Positions 42,141 to 50,640 of a stretch of 54,675 nucleotides of DNA are shown piece after piece. The DNA lies in the NCBI GenBank assembly GCA_002861595.1, contig PJQG01000071.1, forward strand, positions 2,241 to 56,915, given 5' to 3'. Every line of letters begins with the position of its first letter. Positions within the stretch are counted from its first letter, which is position 1. The notes beneath the pieces are model-generated. The model searched no databases. It was given only the letters and a program-made list of their open reading frames with translations, and was not told the origin of the DNA. A program made the translations under genes and the position numbers. The DNA comes from Actinomycetota bacterium. Lineage in GTDB: Bacteria; Actinomycetota; Acidimicrobiia; Acidimicrobiales; GCA-2861595.

Positions 42141-43439
42141 GTGAGCCTGCGGCCGCTGCGCTCCCGCGACTTCTCGCTGCTGTGGTCGGCCGGCCTGGTC
42201 TCGGGAATCGGCACGTGGATGCAGACGGTGGCCGTGGGGGCGCTGGTCACGGCCCGCACCGGTCAGGCGGCATGGACGGCGCTGGTGGCCGTGGCCGCCT
42301 TCCTTCCCATCGGCCTGCTGGCCCCGGTGGGCGGGGCGCTGGCCGACCGCCATGACCGGCGCCGCTGGCTGGCCGTCGCCAACCTGGTGGAGGCGGCGCT
42401 GGCGACCCTCCTGGCCGTGCTGTCGGCGACGGGCCGGGCCTCCCCGGGCGCAGTGACCCTCGTGGTGCTGGCCACCGGCTCTGTGGCGGCCCTCTCCTTT
42501 CCCTTCTACCAGGCCATCATCCCCGACCTGGTCGGCGCCGACGAGCTCCTGGCCGCCTCCTCGCTGGGGATGGCCCAGTACAACATGGGCCGGGTCGTGG
42601 GCCCCGCCCTCGCCGGCGTCGTCATCGCCGCCACCTCCTTCACCGTCGCCTTTGCCATCAACGCCGCCTCGTTCCTCGCCGTGGTGGCCGCCCTGGCCGT
42701 CATCCGCGTTCCCGCCGTCCCCGCGGCCGGCGACGACGACGCGCTGTTGCGCCGCATCGTCGCCGGCGCCCGCGCCGCGCGGGCCGAGCCCGGTTGCCGC
42801 GCCGCCATCGCGCTCATCGCCGTGGCCGCCTTCCTGGCCTCGCCGTTCATCGCCCTGGTGCCGGCCAAGGCCGACCTCGTCTCGTCGGGTGGGGCCAAGG
42901 CCGTCGCCGGCGCCACCGCTGCCCTCACCACGGCGCAGGGCGTGGGTGCGGTGATCGGCGCGCTGGCCATCGCCTCGCTCGCCGCCCGCTTCGGGCGACG
43001 GCGCCTCCTCGTGTTCTACCTCCTCGCCACCCCCGCCTCCCTCTGCGCCTACGCCACCACAACGTCGGTGGCCACCGCCGTCGCCGCCCTTGCCGTCGTC
43101 GGCGCCCTCTACATCGGCGTCCTCTCCGGGCTGAGCACCGTCGTGTTGATCCGCGCCCCGGTGCAGTTCCGGGCTCGGGTGCTGAGCCTGTACTTCGTGG
43201 CCCTCGGCACCATCTATCCCCTGGGCGCGCTGGTGCAGGGCGCCGTGGCCGACCGTGTGGGGCTGGGGTGGACGACCGCCGGCGCCGCGGTGATGCTGGC
43301 CGCCATCGTCCTCGCCATCGCCGCCCTCAGGCCCGGCTTCCTCCAGGCCCTGGACGACCCCCTCCCCGCAGAGACCCCTGCGCCGATGCCGGCTGACATG
43401 CCTGGAGACCCTGCCCCGCCGGCCTTCCAGCCCCGCTGA
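42141..43439 (+). CDS. MFS transporter (MFS_3/EntS-like)
   Basis: 432 residues from GTG 42141. About twelve hydrophobic helices. The N-terminus LRSRDFSLLWSAGLVSGIGT and the loop GALADRHDRRRWL between helices 2 and 3 are typical of the MFS_3 group, as is RVVGPALAGVVIA. Members export siderophores or drugs. The tail is Pro-rich and cytoplasmic. It starts 22 bases after sufU and may be read through from it; a functional link to iron is speculative. Confidence 0.87.
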   Translation: MSLRPLRSRDFSLLWSAGLVSGIGTWMQTVAVGALVTARTGQAAWTALVAVAAFLPIGLLAPVGGALADRHDRRRWLAVANLVEAALATLLAVLSATGRASPGAVTLVVLATGSVAALSFPFYQAIIPDLVGADELLAASSLGMAQYNMGRVVGPALAGVVIAATSFTVAFAINAASFLAVVAALAVIRVPAVPAAGDDDALLRRIVAGARAARAEPGCRAAIALIAVAAFLASPFIALVPAKADLVSSGGAKAVAGATAALTTAQGVGAVIGALAIASLAARFGRRRLLVFYLLATPASLCAYATTTSVATAVAALAVVGALYIGVLSGLSTVVLIRAPVQFRARVLSLYFVALGTIYPLGALVQGAVADRVGLGWTTAGAAVMLAAIVLAIAALRPGFLQALDDPLPAETPAPMPADMPGDPAPPAFQPR

Positions 43440-43539
43440 AGGGCCGTCCCGGGCCGAAACTCGAACAAATCAGAACTTCTGGCCCATACTTGGCGTCGAA
43501 TTGGCGCCCGGCGGTTATCACTTCCCTCAGGTCCTCGCC

Positions 43540-44616
43540 ATGGCTCCCCGCTCCCGTCCCGTGAAGTTCCTCGCCGTCGCCGCGCTGTCGGCTGTCGGCC
43601 TCACCTCCTGCGTGGAGGGGACCAAGCCCCAAGGTGTCAGCTTCGGGCCCGACGTGACGGTGAGCTCCACGACCACGACCACCGCCGCCACCACCACGAC
43701 CACCACGACCCTGCCGCCGCCACTTCCCACTTCGCCGGCAACAGCCCCGGGCGCCCCTCCGGCACCCCTCCCCGGGCTCGGCCAGGGAGCCACCGGCCCC
43801 GAGGTGCTGGCCCTGGAGAAGCGCCTGGCCGAGCTGCGCTACGACGTGGGCAAGGTCGACGGCAGCTTCGACGCCACCACGCACCACGCGGTGATGGCGT
43901 TCCAGAAGGTGCAGGACCTGCCCCGCACGGCCCGCGCCACGCCCGACGTGATGGCCGCCCTGCCCGGAGCGACCATGCCGGCGGCCCTGCTCCCGAGCGG
44001 CGGCGCCGACCGCGTCGAGATCGACCTCAAGCGCCAGGTCCTGCTCCTGTGGCAGGGGGGCAACCTGGTGCGCACCCTGTCGGCGTCGACGGGGACGGGC
44101 AAGCGCTACTGCGTTGGCGGCCGCTGCGCCAGGGCCGTCACCCCCGGCGGGTCGTTCCGAGTCACCCGCAAGATCAGGGGCCTGCGGGTCAGCCGGCTGG
44201 GCAAGCTGTACAACCCGCTGTACTTCAACGGCGGCATCGCCATCCACGGCTCGCCCTCGGTGCCGGGCGGGCCCGCGTCCCACGGCTGCGTGCGCATCCC
44301 CATGTCGGCATCACTGTGGTTCCACCAGACGGTGCCGTCGGGCACGCCCGTCTACGTCGTCGGCGGCGTCAGGGCGCCTGTGCCGTTCGGCGAGATGGCG
44401 CCCGGCGAGGACCCCGCGGCCACCACCGCGGTGCCGCCGGCCACCGCCCCACCGCCGCCGATCGATCCTCCGCCGGAGACCACCACCACCACAACCACAA
44501 CCACAACCACGACCACCGCGACCACCACCTCCACCACCACGACGACGCCACCGCGGCCGTTGTTGGGGGCGGAGGCGACCACCACGACCAGCCCGCCGGG
44601 GACCGCCTCGGGCTGA
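43540..44616 (+). CDS. Lipoprotein L,D-transpeptidase with peptidoglycan-binding domain
   Basis: 358 residues from ATG 43540 (TTG 43501 would extend it). Lipobox AVGLTSC at about residue 19-24, then a Thr-rich linker, a PG_binding_1 domain (GATGPEVLALEKRLAELRYD, FDATTHHAVMAFQKV), and a YkuD catalytic domain with HGSPSVPGGPASHGCVRIP (catalytic His and Cys). A second Thr/Pro-rich tail ends the protein. It cross-links or anchors peptidoglycan outside the membrane. Thr-rich linkers of this sort are frequent in Acidimicrobiia. Confidence 0.92.
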   Translation: MAPRSRPVKFLAVAALSAVGLTSCVEGTKPQGVSFGPDVTVSSTTTTTAATTTTTTTLPPPLPTSPATAPGAPPAPLPGLGQGATGPEVLALEKRLAELRYDVGKVDGSFDATTHHAVMAFQKVQDLPRTARATPDVMAALPGATMPAALLPSGGADRVEIDLKRQVLLLWQGGNLVRTLSASTGTGKRYCVGGRCARAVTPGGSFRVTRKIRGLRVSRLGKLYNPLYFNGGIAIHGSPSVPGGPASHGCVRIPMSASLWFHQTVPSGTPVYVVGGVRAPVPFGEMAPGEDPAATTAVPPATAPPPPIDPPPETTTTTTTTTTTTTATTTSTTTTTPPRPLLGAEATTTTSPPGTASG

Positions 44617-44629
44617 GCTGAGCTGCGCG

Positions 44630-45466
44630 TCAGGCGAAGGGGTCCGCGAAGGGGTCGGCGAAGGGGTCGGCGGCCTTCGGGGGAGCGCCGTTCGCTGCCG
44701 CCTGCTCCTCCTCGGCATAGGCGGCATAGCCCGTGCGCTCCAGCTCCTCGGCCAGCTCCGGCCCCCCCGACTGCACGATCCGACCGGCGGACAGCACGTG
44801 GACGCGGTCGGGCTCGAGCTCGTGCAGGAGGCGGCTGTAGTGGGTGATGGCCAGCACGCCGAGCCCGGTCTCGGTGGTCTCCGCCTCGATGCGGCGGGAC
44901 ACGGCCCTGAGAAGGTCGAGGTCGAGGCCCGAGTCGATCTCGTCGAGCACGGCGAAGCGAGGCTCCAGCACGGCCAGCTGAAGGGTCTCGTTGGCCTTCT
45001 TCTCCCCGCCCGACAGCTCCACGTTCAAGGCCCGGCTGAGCAGCTCCCGGCGGAACCCGATGCGGTCGGCCTCGGCCACCAGCACCTCGTCGATGGCGCC
45101 CCGCTCCCGCCCGCCGGCGGCGAAAGCGGCAGCCAGGGCGTGCTCCAGGCTGACGCCGGGAACCTCGATCGGGTACTGGAGGCACAGGAACAGGCCGGCC
45201 TGGGCCCGCTCCCAGGTGGGCAGGGTGAGCAGCTCCCGGCCGTCGAGGGAAACGCTGCCGCCGAGGACCTCGTAGCCGGGGCGGCCCATGAGCACATGGG
45301 CCAGCGTGCTCTTTCCCGAGCCGTTCGGGCCCATGACGGCGTGCACCTCGCCGCTGGCCACCCGCAAGTCGATGCCCCGCAGGATCTCCTTGCCGGCGAC
45401 CCCCGCCCGCAGGCCCCTGATCTCGAGGACGCTGTGCTTGTTGTCCCCGCCATCCGGCGTGGTCAT
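44630..45466 (-). CDS. sufC: Fe-S assembly ATPase SufC, copy 2
   Basis: 278 residues from ATG 45466. Walker A GPNGSGKST, LCLQYPIEVPG, signature VELSGGEKKANET, Walker B FAVLDEIDSGLD, switch LAITHYSRLL. It differs from copy 1 by a longer insert (AAAFAAGGRERGAIDEV) and a C-terminal tail ending in three DPFA repeats. It overlaps the Rieske gene (ATGA) and lies in the sufB-sufD unit, so it is the likely scaffold partner. Confidence 0.95.
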   Translation of the reverse strand: MTTPDGGDNKHSVLEIRGLRAGVAGKEILRGIDLRVASGEVHAVMGPNGSGKSTLAHVLMGRPGYEVLGGSVSLDGRELLTLPTWERAQAGLFLCLQYPIEVPGVSLEHALAAAFAAGGRERGAIDEVLVAEADRIGFRRELLSRALNVELSGGEKKANETLQLAVLEPRFAVLDEIDSGLDLDLLRAVSRRIEAETTETGLGVLAITHYSRLLHELEPDRVHVLSAGRIVQSGGPELAEELERTGYAAYAEEEQAAANGAPPKAADPFADPFADPFA

Positions 45467-45780
45467 GGCAGCTCCACGGTCACCTCGTCGCCGCGCACCG
45501 CCACCGCGTACACCGGTACCGGCTTGGTGGCGGGCAGCGACTGGGGCTCACCGTCGACCAGGGAGAACGTGCTGCCGTGCTTCCAGCACTCGATCTCCTT
45601 GTCCTCCACCAGGACCTCGCCGTCCGAGAGCGAGAAGTCGGCGTGACTGCAGCGGTCGCCGATGGCGTAGAACCGGTCGCCGATGCGCACCAGGGCGATG
45701 CGGTGCCCCTCCACCTCGAACCGCCGGGCCTCGCCGGAGCCGAGCTCGTCGGTGCCGCAGAGGCGAACGGCTCCGCTCAA
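45463..45780 (-). CDS. Rieske [2Fe-2S] ferredoxin-like protein in suf operon
   Basis: 105 residues from TTG 45780, overlapping the sufD stop (TTGA). Cluster ligands are CSHADFSLSDGEV and CWKHGSTFSL (C-x-H ... C-x2-H). It is a small soluble electron carrier of the NirD/dioxygenase ferredoxin type; suf-linked copies are usual in actinobacteria. It may supply electrons for cluster assembly or persulfide reduction, though this is not proven. Confidence 0.9.
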   Translation of the reverse strand: MSGAVRLCGTDELGSGEARRFEVEGHRIALVRIGDRFYAIGDRCSHADFSLSDGEVLVEDKEIECWKHGSTFSLVDGEPQSLPATKPVPVYAVAVRGDEVTVELP

Positions 45781-47072
45781 CGCTGCGCGCTCCGCAGCTT
45801 GGCCGCTAGGGCGGCGCGCAGGCGGGGCCGCAGCGCGGCGATGGGCGACCGGTCGATGATGTCGTCGAAGAACCCGAGCACGATGAGCCGGTCGGCGACC
45901 TCGGTCGGAACCCCGCGGGACTCCAGGTAGTAGCGCTGGTCCTCGTCCACGGGACCGACGGCGGAGGCGTGGCTGCAGTGGACGTCGTTCTCCTCGATCT
46001 CCAGGTTGGGGACCGAGTCGGCCTGGGCGCCCGGCGTGAGCACGAGGTTGCGGTTGGTCTGAAATGCGTTGGTGCCTCCGGCCCCTTTGCGCACCCGGAT
46101 GAGGCCGGAGTACACCGAGTGGGCGTCGTCCTCCACGGCACCTTTGAACAGCAGGTCGCTGGTGGTCTTGGGGGCGTCGTGGTCCTGCATGGTGCGAAAG
46201 TCGTGCATCTGGCTGTTGTCGCCGAAGTAGGCGGCCAGCAGGTTGGAGTGGCCGCCCGGCCCGGCCAGGCGGGAGTCGGTGCGCATCCGGGCGTAGTCGC
46301 CTCCGAGGGCGACGGTGGTGGAGTTCAGGGTCGCGTCCCGGCCCACCTGGCTGGCCTGGTACCCCACCTGCCAAACCTTGGGCCCCAGCTCCTGAACGCT
46401 CAGGTACGAGACGTGGGCGGCGTCGCCCACGTCGAGCTCGACGACCGGCGCGACCAGGGCGGCCAGTGCCGGCGGGGAGGCCACGTGGTCGAGCACGGTG
46501 AGCCCGCACGCCTCGCCGGCCTGCACGATGAGCCGGGGGAACACCGCCGCCTCCTCGGCGTCCACCCAGTGGACCACCACCACCGGCGCACCGACCACGA
46601 CCCCCGGCGGGACCCGCACGACCACGGCGTCGGGCATGAAGGCGGTGGCCAACTCGACGTAGGCGTCGACCTGGCCGGCCACCGACCCGGGCAGGGCGTC
46701 GCCGCCGTCGAGGGCGGACAGGGCGCCGACGTAGACCCCCTTGGCCACCACGCCCGGGTCGAGCTCACTGTGCACGAGGCCGCCGTTGCGCATCACCACG
46801 AGGCCGCAGCGTTCGCCGGCCGCGTCGACCACGGCCCGGACGGCATGGGGCAGGGCGGCGGCGGCGTCAGCGGTCGGCGCCGGCGCCGATGGCGCCGGGA
46901 GGGGTGCGTACGCCTCCAGGTCCAGCTCGGCGATGCGGCTGTAGCGCCACACGTCCTCGGCATCGGTGGGTAGGTCGGCCACGGCAAAACGCTCGAAGGC
47001 GGCCTGGCGGCGGGACCGCAGCCAGGCCGGCCCCGGAAGGGCGGCCACGGCGTCGGCGGTGAAGGACCCCAC
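45777..47072 (-). CDS. sufD: Fe-S cluster assembly protein SufD
   Basis: 431 residues, start at 47072. SufB/SufD beta-helix family: SRIAELDLEAYAPL, VPPGVVVGAPVVVVHWVDA, GGHSNLLAAYFGDNSQMHDF, TTSDLLFKGAVEDDAHSVYS, and CSHASAVGPVDEDQRYYLES with the conserved Cys and His. It partners SufB and SufC in the scaffold. It is followed without gap by the Rieske and sufC2 genes and preceded by the PhzF gene at 9 bases. Confidence 0.94.
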   Translation of the reverse strand: MGSFTADAVAALPGPAWLRSRRQAAFERFAVADLPTDAEDVWRYSRIAELDLEAYAPLPAPSAPAPTADAAAALPHAVRAVVDAAGERCGLVVMRNGGLVHSELDPGVVAKGVYVGALSALDGGDALPGSVAGQVDAYVELATAFMPDAVVVRVPPGVVVGAPVVVVHWVDAEEAAVFPRLIVQAGEACGLTVLDHVASPPALAALVAPVVELDVGDAAHVSYLSVQELGPKVWQVGYQASQVGRDATLNSTTVALGGDYARMRTDSRLAGPGGHSNLLAAYFGDNSQMHDFRTMQDHDAPKTTSDLLFKGAVEDDAHSVYSGLIRVRKGAGGTNAFQTNRNLVLTPGAQADSVPNLEIEENDVHCSHASAVGPVDEDQRYYLESRGVPTEVADRLIVLGFFDDIIDRSPIAALRPRLRAALAAKLRSAQR

Positions 47073-47081
47073 CGTTCGACC

Positions 47082-47876
47082 CTACAGGGTGAAGATGCCC
47101 TCGGCGCAGGCCGCCAGCCGCCCGCCGACACGCACCTCGGCTTCGTCGGCGTGCACCTCGATCCGGCACGGCCGGCCCATCTCGGCGCCCTGCAGGATGG
47201 TCGCATCGATCGCCGTGCCCCACAGGCGGCGGGCCAGCAACCCGATGGGGCCGGCCACCGACCCGGTACCCGCATCCTCGGCGATGCCGAGCACCGGTGC
47301 GAAGACGCGGACGTGCAGGGTCACATCGTCCCGGCGGCGCACGGCAGACACGGTGTGCGCCCTGGCGTGGCGAGCGACGGCGGCCACCGCCCCCGGATCG
47401 GGCGACAAGCTCTCCAGGGGAGCATCGGTGGCCAGGATCAGATGGCGCAGCCCGCCGGCCTCGGCCACGGACGCCATCTCGGCGCCGGGCAGGCCCAGGG
47501 CGTCGACACCGGGCCCGGGTTCGGCGGAGGTGAAGCGGGGGGTGGGCTGGGTCATCACCGCGCCGGTGGCGTCGGCCTCGACCACCACCGTGCCTCCCTC
47601 GCTCGTCTGCTCCCACCGGCCGGCGCCCAGGCACCACGCCGTGCCGAGCGACGGGTGGCCGGCGAAGGGCAGCTCCGCGTGCGGGGTGAAGATGCGCACC
47701 TCGTAGGTGCCGTCGCCGGTGACGACGGGAAAGGTCGACTCGCTGAGGTTGACCTCCCGGGCGACGGCGGCCATGACCGCTTCGGGGCAGGGATCGAGCA
47801 CCACGCACAGGGCGTTGCCGGCCAGAGGCCGGTCACTGAACACGTCGACGATGCGGTACCTCAGGGCGACGGCCAT
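47082..47876 (-). CDS. PhzF family protein (diaminopimelate-epimerase-like fold)
   Basis: 264 residues from ATG 47876. Features: YRIVDVFSDRPLAGNALCVV, NLSESTFPV with the catalytic Glu, FTPHAELPFAGHPSLGTAW and EDAGTGSVAGPIGLL. PhzF proteins isomerise small substrates; most genomic copies have unknown substrates. It lies inside the suf cluster between the Cys-rich protein and sufD, probably on the same transcript. Confidence 0.92.
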   Translation of the reverse strand: MAVALRYRIVDVFSDRPLAGNALCVVLDPCPEAVMAAVAREVNLSESTFPVVTGDGTYEVRIFTPHAELPFAGHPSLGTAWCLGAGRWEQTSEGGTVVVEADATGAVMTQPTPRFTSAEPGPGVDALGLPGAEMASVAEAGGLRHLILATDAPLESLSPDPGAVAAVARHARAHTVSAVRRRDDVTLHVRVFAPVLGIAEDAGTGSVAGPIGLLARRLWGTAIDATILQGAEMGRPCRIEVHADEAEVRVGGRLAACAEGIFTL

Positions 47877-47898
47877 GTGTGGGGCCGCGCGTCAGGCG

Positions 47899-48270
47899 TC
47901 AGCGACGACCGTCGCCTCCGGAAGGGGTACGCCGGCGGAACAGTCGCTTCCAGCGGGGCTCCGGCCGGCGCTGCTCGGCCCGAGCCCGCTCGACCTCGGA
48001 GAGGATGTCGGGCCCCACGGCGTTGATGATGTCCTCGGCCTGGTCGAGCAGGGCGGCGGTGTCGGCATCGAGCCGGGGCGGCTCCGTCGGAGCCCCCTTG
48101 TGGGCCAGGCTGCCATGGGTCCAGCCGGCGTCGAAGCCTCGGAACTCGAACTTGGGACAGTCGGCCGGGCAGCGCCACGGCGCCTCGGGGGCGATGTCGA
48201 GCCGGCACATGTGCACCTTCTCGCCGGCGCTGTAGGTCCGCGTCTCGTAGTGCCGGCACTCCTTCCGCAT
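47899..48270 (-). CDS. Conserved four-cysteine protein in the suf cluster
   Basis: 123 residues. ATG 48270 is preferred because TGAGGAG ends 6 bases before it (ATG 48276 would be too close). The N-terminal part has ECRHYETRTYSAGEKVHMCR and APWRCPADCPKFEF: four Cys in a C-x18-C and C-x3-C layout that could bind zinc or a cluster. The C-terminal half is a charged helix (DAEDIINAVGPDIL-like) ending in Arg-rich residues. No family name is known to me. Confidence 0.78.
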   Translation of the reverse strand: MRKECRHYETRTYSAGEKVHMCRLDIAPEAPWRCPADCPKFEFRGFDAGWTHGSLAHKGAPTEPPRLDADTAALLDQAEDIINAVGPDILSEVERARAEQRRPEPRWKRLFRRRTPSGGDGRR

Positions 48271-48535
48271 GGGCATCTCCTCATGATACGTCCCCCCGGT
48301 ACACTTCGAGACCCGTTCCGAGGGCGATGTCGACGAAGGAGTGGCCGGCCGGTTGCTGTTCTCGCCGATGTCGCTGCGCCTGATGCTGCGCCGAGGAGTG
48401 GGCAAGCCGGCCACGCCACCTGACGCGGCAACTCACCTCGGCGACCGGGGCCAGCAGCGGGCGATCGCCCTGATCTTCGCATCGCCGCCCTCACCGCCGC
48501 CGTCATCGAAGAACGCTGACGGTGAGGACTGCCGA
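48271..48535. other. 265-bp gap between sufB and the Cys-rich gene
   Basis: No gene or strong hairpin is supported here. Open frames exist on both strands but look like composition effects. It probably holds the sufB 3' end and leader of the downstream unit. Confidence 0.4.
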
Positions 48536-49939
48536 CTACCCGACCGAGCCCTCCATCTGGAGCTCGATCAGGCGGCTCCACTCCACGGCGTACTCCATGG
48601 GCAGGGTTCGGGTGATGGGCTCGATGAAGCCGTTCACGATCATGCCCATGGCCTGCTCCTCGGAGAGGCCACGGCTCATGAGGTAGAACAGCTGCTCGTC
48701 GCCCACCTTGGAGACGGTGGCCTCGTGGCCGATGCGGGCGTCGCGCTCGCCGATCTCCATGGCCGGGTAGGTGTCGGAGCGGCTGTGGTCGTCGAGCAGG
48801 AGGGCGTCGCAGCGCACGAAGCTCTTGGCGTTGGTGGCTCCCTCGTCCACGTGCACCAGGCCGCGGTAGGACGTTCGCCCACCGTCCTTGCAGATCGACT
48901 TGGAGATGATGGTGGAGGTGGTCTCGGGGGCGGCGTGGACCATCTTGGCGCCGGCGTCCTGGTGCTGGTCGGGGCCGGCGTAGGCCACCGACAGCACCTC
49001 GCCCGACGCCTTCGGGCCCATCAGATACACGCTCGGGTACTTCATGGTGAGCTTGGACCCGATGTTGCCGTCGATCCATTCCACATGGGCCTCGGCCTCG
49101 GCCCTGGCCCGCTTGGTGACCAGGTTGTAGACGTTGGGCGACCAGTTCTGGATGGTCGTGTAGGTGATGCGGGCGCCGGGCATGGCCACCAGCTCGACGA
49201 CGGCCGAGTGCAGCGAATCACCGCTGTAGACCGGCGCCGAGCAGCCCTCGATGTAGTGCACCTGGGAGCCCTCGTCGGCGATGATCAGGGTTCGCTCGAA
49301 CTGGCCGGCGTACTCCGAGTTGATGCGGAAGTAGGCCTGGAGGGGCATCTCGCAGTTGACGCCCGGGGGGATGTAGATGAAGCTGCCCCCACTCCACACC
49401 GCCGAGTTCAGCGCCGCGAACTTGTTGTCGCCAGGCGGAATGATCTTGCCGAAGAAGCGGCGCACGATCTCGGGGTGCTCGCGCACCGCGGTGTCCATGT
49501 CCGAGAACAGGATCCCCCGGCTCTCCAGGTCCTCCCGGTTCTTGTGGTACACCACTTCACTTTCGTACTGCGCGGTGACCCCGGCGAGGTACTTGCGCTC
49601 GGCTTCGGGGATGCCGAGCTTCTCGTAGGTGGCCTTCATCTGCTCGGGCAGCTCGTCCCACTCGTCCACCTGCTCGCCGGCGGGCTTCAGGTAGTAGTAG
49701 ATCTCGTCGAAGTTGATGGCAGGCATGTTGACCGCGAACCAAGGCTTCATCGGGATCCGCTCGAAGTGGCGCAGGGCCTTGAGCCGGAACTGCGTCATCC
49801 ACTCGGGCTCGCCCTTCCACCAGGAGATCTCCCGCACCACGTCCTCGTTGACGCCCTTCTTGGGCGTGAAGGCGTAGTCGACCCCGGTGTCGGCCCAGCC
49901 CAGCTTGTACTTGCCAAGATCGAGTTCGGTCGTGGCCAT
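48536..49939 (-). CDS. sufB: Fe-S cluster assembly protein SufB
   Basis: 467 residues from ATG 49939 with a CGAGGAG element upstream. Scaffold protein on which clusters form: YKLGWADTGVDYAFTPKKGV, ISWWKGEPEWMTQFRLKALR, FIYIPPGVNCEMPLQAYFRI, VHYIEGCSAPVYSGDSLHSA with the conserved Cys, and TSYRGLVHVDEGATNAKSFV. Complete length. It heads the minus-strand suf unit and is divergent from a small helical-protein gene. Confidence 0.96.
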   Translation of the reverse strand: MATTELDLGKYKLGWADTGVDYAFTPKKGVNEDVVREISWWKGEPEWMTQFRLKALRHFERIPMKPWFAVNMPAINFDEIYYYLKPAGEQVDEWDELPEQMKATYEKLGIPEAERKYLAGVTAQYESEVVYHKNREDLESRGILFSDMDTAVREHPEIVRRFFGKIIPPGDNKFAALNSAVWSGGSFIYIPPGVNCEMPLQAYFRINSEYAGQFERTLIIADEGSQVHYIEGCSAPVYSGDSLHSAVVELVAMPGARITYTTIQNWSPNVYNLVTKRARAEAEAHVEWIDGNIGSKLTMKYPSVYLMGPKASGEVLSVAYAGPDQHQDAGAKMVHAAPETTSTIISKSICKDGGRTSYRGLVHVDEGATNAKSFVRCDALLLDDHSRSDTYPAMEIGERDARIGHEATVSKVGDEQLFYLMSRGLSEEQAMGMIVNGFIEPITRTLPMEYAVEWSRLIELQMEGSVG

Positions 49940-49977
49940 GGTGGATCAGCTCCTCGGTGTCGGGACGACGGGTATTT

Positions 49978-49994
49978 CCCCTACGGGGATAGTA
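49978..49994 (-). promoter_or_regulatory. sufB promoter with operator-like motif related to that of sufC
   Basis: On the plus strand CCCCTACGGGGATAGT (49978-49993) matches 12 of 16 positions of the sufC palindrome CCACTACGCGCGTAGT. On the minus strand it overlaps TACTAT (49994-49989), a plausible -10 box for sufB. Shared sequence at the two suf promoters suggests a common regulator. Confidence 0.5.
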
Positions 49995-50082
49995 ACAATT
50001 CCCCGGACCGTCATCATCCCCCGGTTTCGCCGTTGCCAAGCCAAGGGAACACCTCACGAACGAGAGACGTTGGGAGCCTGAC

Positions 50083-50337
50083 ATGGACACCACCGAACGG
50101 ATCATCCAGGAGTGGCGGGACACTTCCTCCGGTGAGGCGTACTTCAGCGCCTCCCGTGTCCAGGCCCGGCTCTTCGATCTGTACGGCGAGGTGGCTGATG
50201 AGGGGGCCAAGAGGGTGCTCGAGATGTGGCTGACGCTCACCGTCCAGCGGGACCTGTTCTCGAGCGCCGAGATCCTCGAGCTGCTGGACGACCTCCAGGC
50301 CCGCATCGGCCAGTCCCACCCGGTTCCCGCCCGATAG
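50083..50337 (+). CDS. Small helical protein divergent from sufB
   Basis: 84 residues from ATG 50083 with GGGAG about 8 bases upstream. Sequence ERIIQEWRDTSSGEAYFSAS, VQARLFDLYGEVADEGAKRV and LFSSAEILELLDDLQARIG suggests four short amphipathic helices. No recognised family. In many actinobacteria the suf regulator gene sits next to sufB; this protein lacks a visible DNA-binding motif or Cys, so it is not an obvious SufR. Confidence 0.7.
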   Translation: MDTTERIIQEWRDTSSGEAYFSASRVQARLFDLYGEVADEGAKRVLEMWLTLTVQRDLFSSAEILELLDDLQARIGQSHPVPAR

Positions 50338-50437
50338 ACGGGGAGCCTGAGAGCCGTGCGAGCGGTTCTCCTAGAGGGCCTCGCGTACCCGGGCCGCGCT
50401 CGGTCCGCCGGTTGAGGCGCCGGGCGCTTCGCGCCCC

Positions 50438-50626
50438 TCACACGCGGACCACCTCGTCCACGCCACCGAGCATCTCGGTGGCCATGGCCCGGGCCTCCGC
50501 CTCCTCGTCGCCGACGAAGCCGGCCACGCGCCGTCCGGCGGCCCGCAGAGCGGCCACCTCCTGGGCCACCCGCGCCCCGTCGAGACCGAGCACGACGACG
50601 GCTTTCGTGGCGGGGGGCACGGCCAT
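50438..50626 (-). CDS. Small 62-residue protein
   Basis: Starts MAVPPATKAVVVLGLDGARV at 50626 and ends EMLGGVDEVVRV. The beta-alpha-beta-like pattern (VVVLGLDGARVAQEVAAL, RRVAGFVGDEE) resembles half of a Rossmann or receiver-like fold. It is divergent from the oligopeptidase gene by about 15 bp. No function assignable; the short length keeps confidence moderate. Confidence 0.5.
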   Translation of the reverse strand: MAVPPATKAVVVLGLDGARVAQEVAALRAAGRRVAGFVGDEEAEARAMATEMLGGVDEVVRV

Positions 50627-50640
50627 GCCAGGCTACGCCG

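Noticed and set aside
44470-44560. Long ACC-rich tract as a CRISPR or satellite repeat
   Set aside because: It is the codon repeat for the Thr-rich tail of the L,D-transpeptidase, with no spacers.
48341-48535. A plus-strand gene starting near 48341 upstream of the sufB 3' end
   Set aside because: No ribosome binding site or recognisable motif, and the frame continues antisense through sufB.
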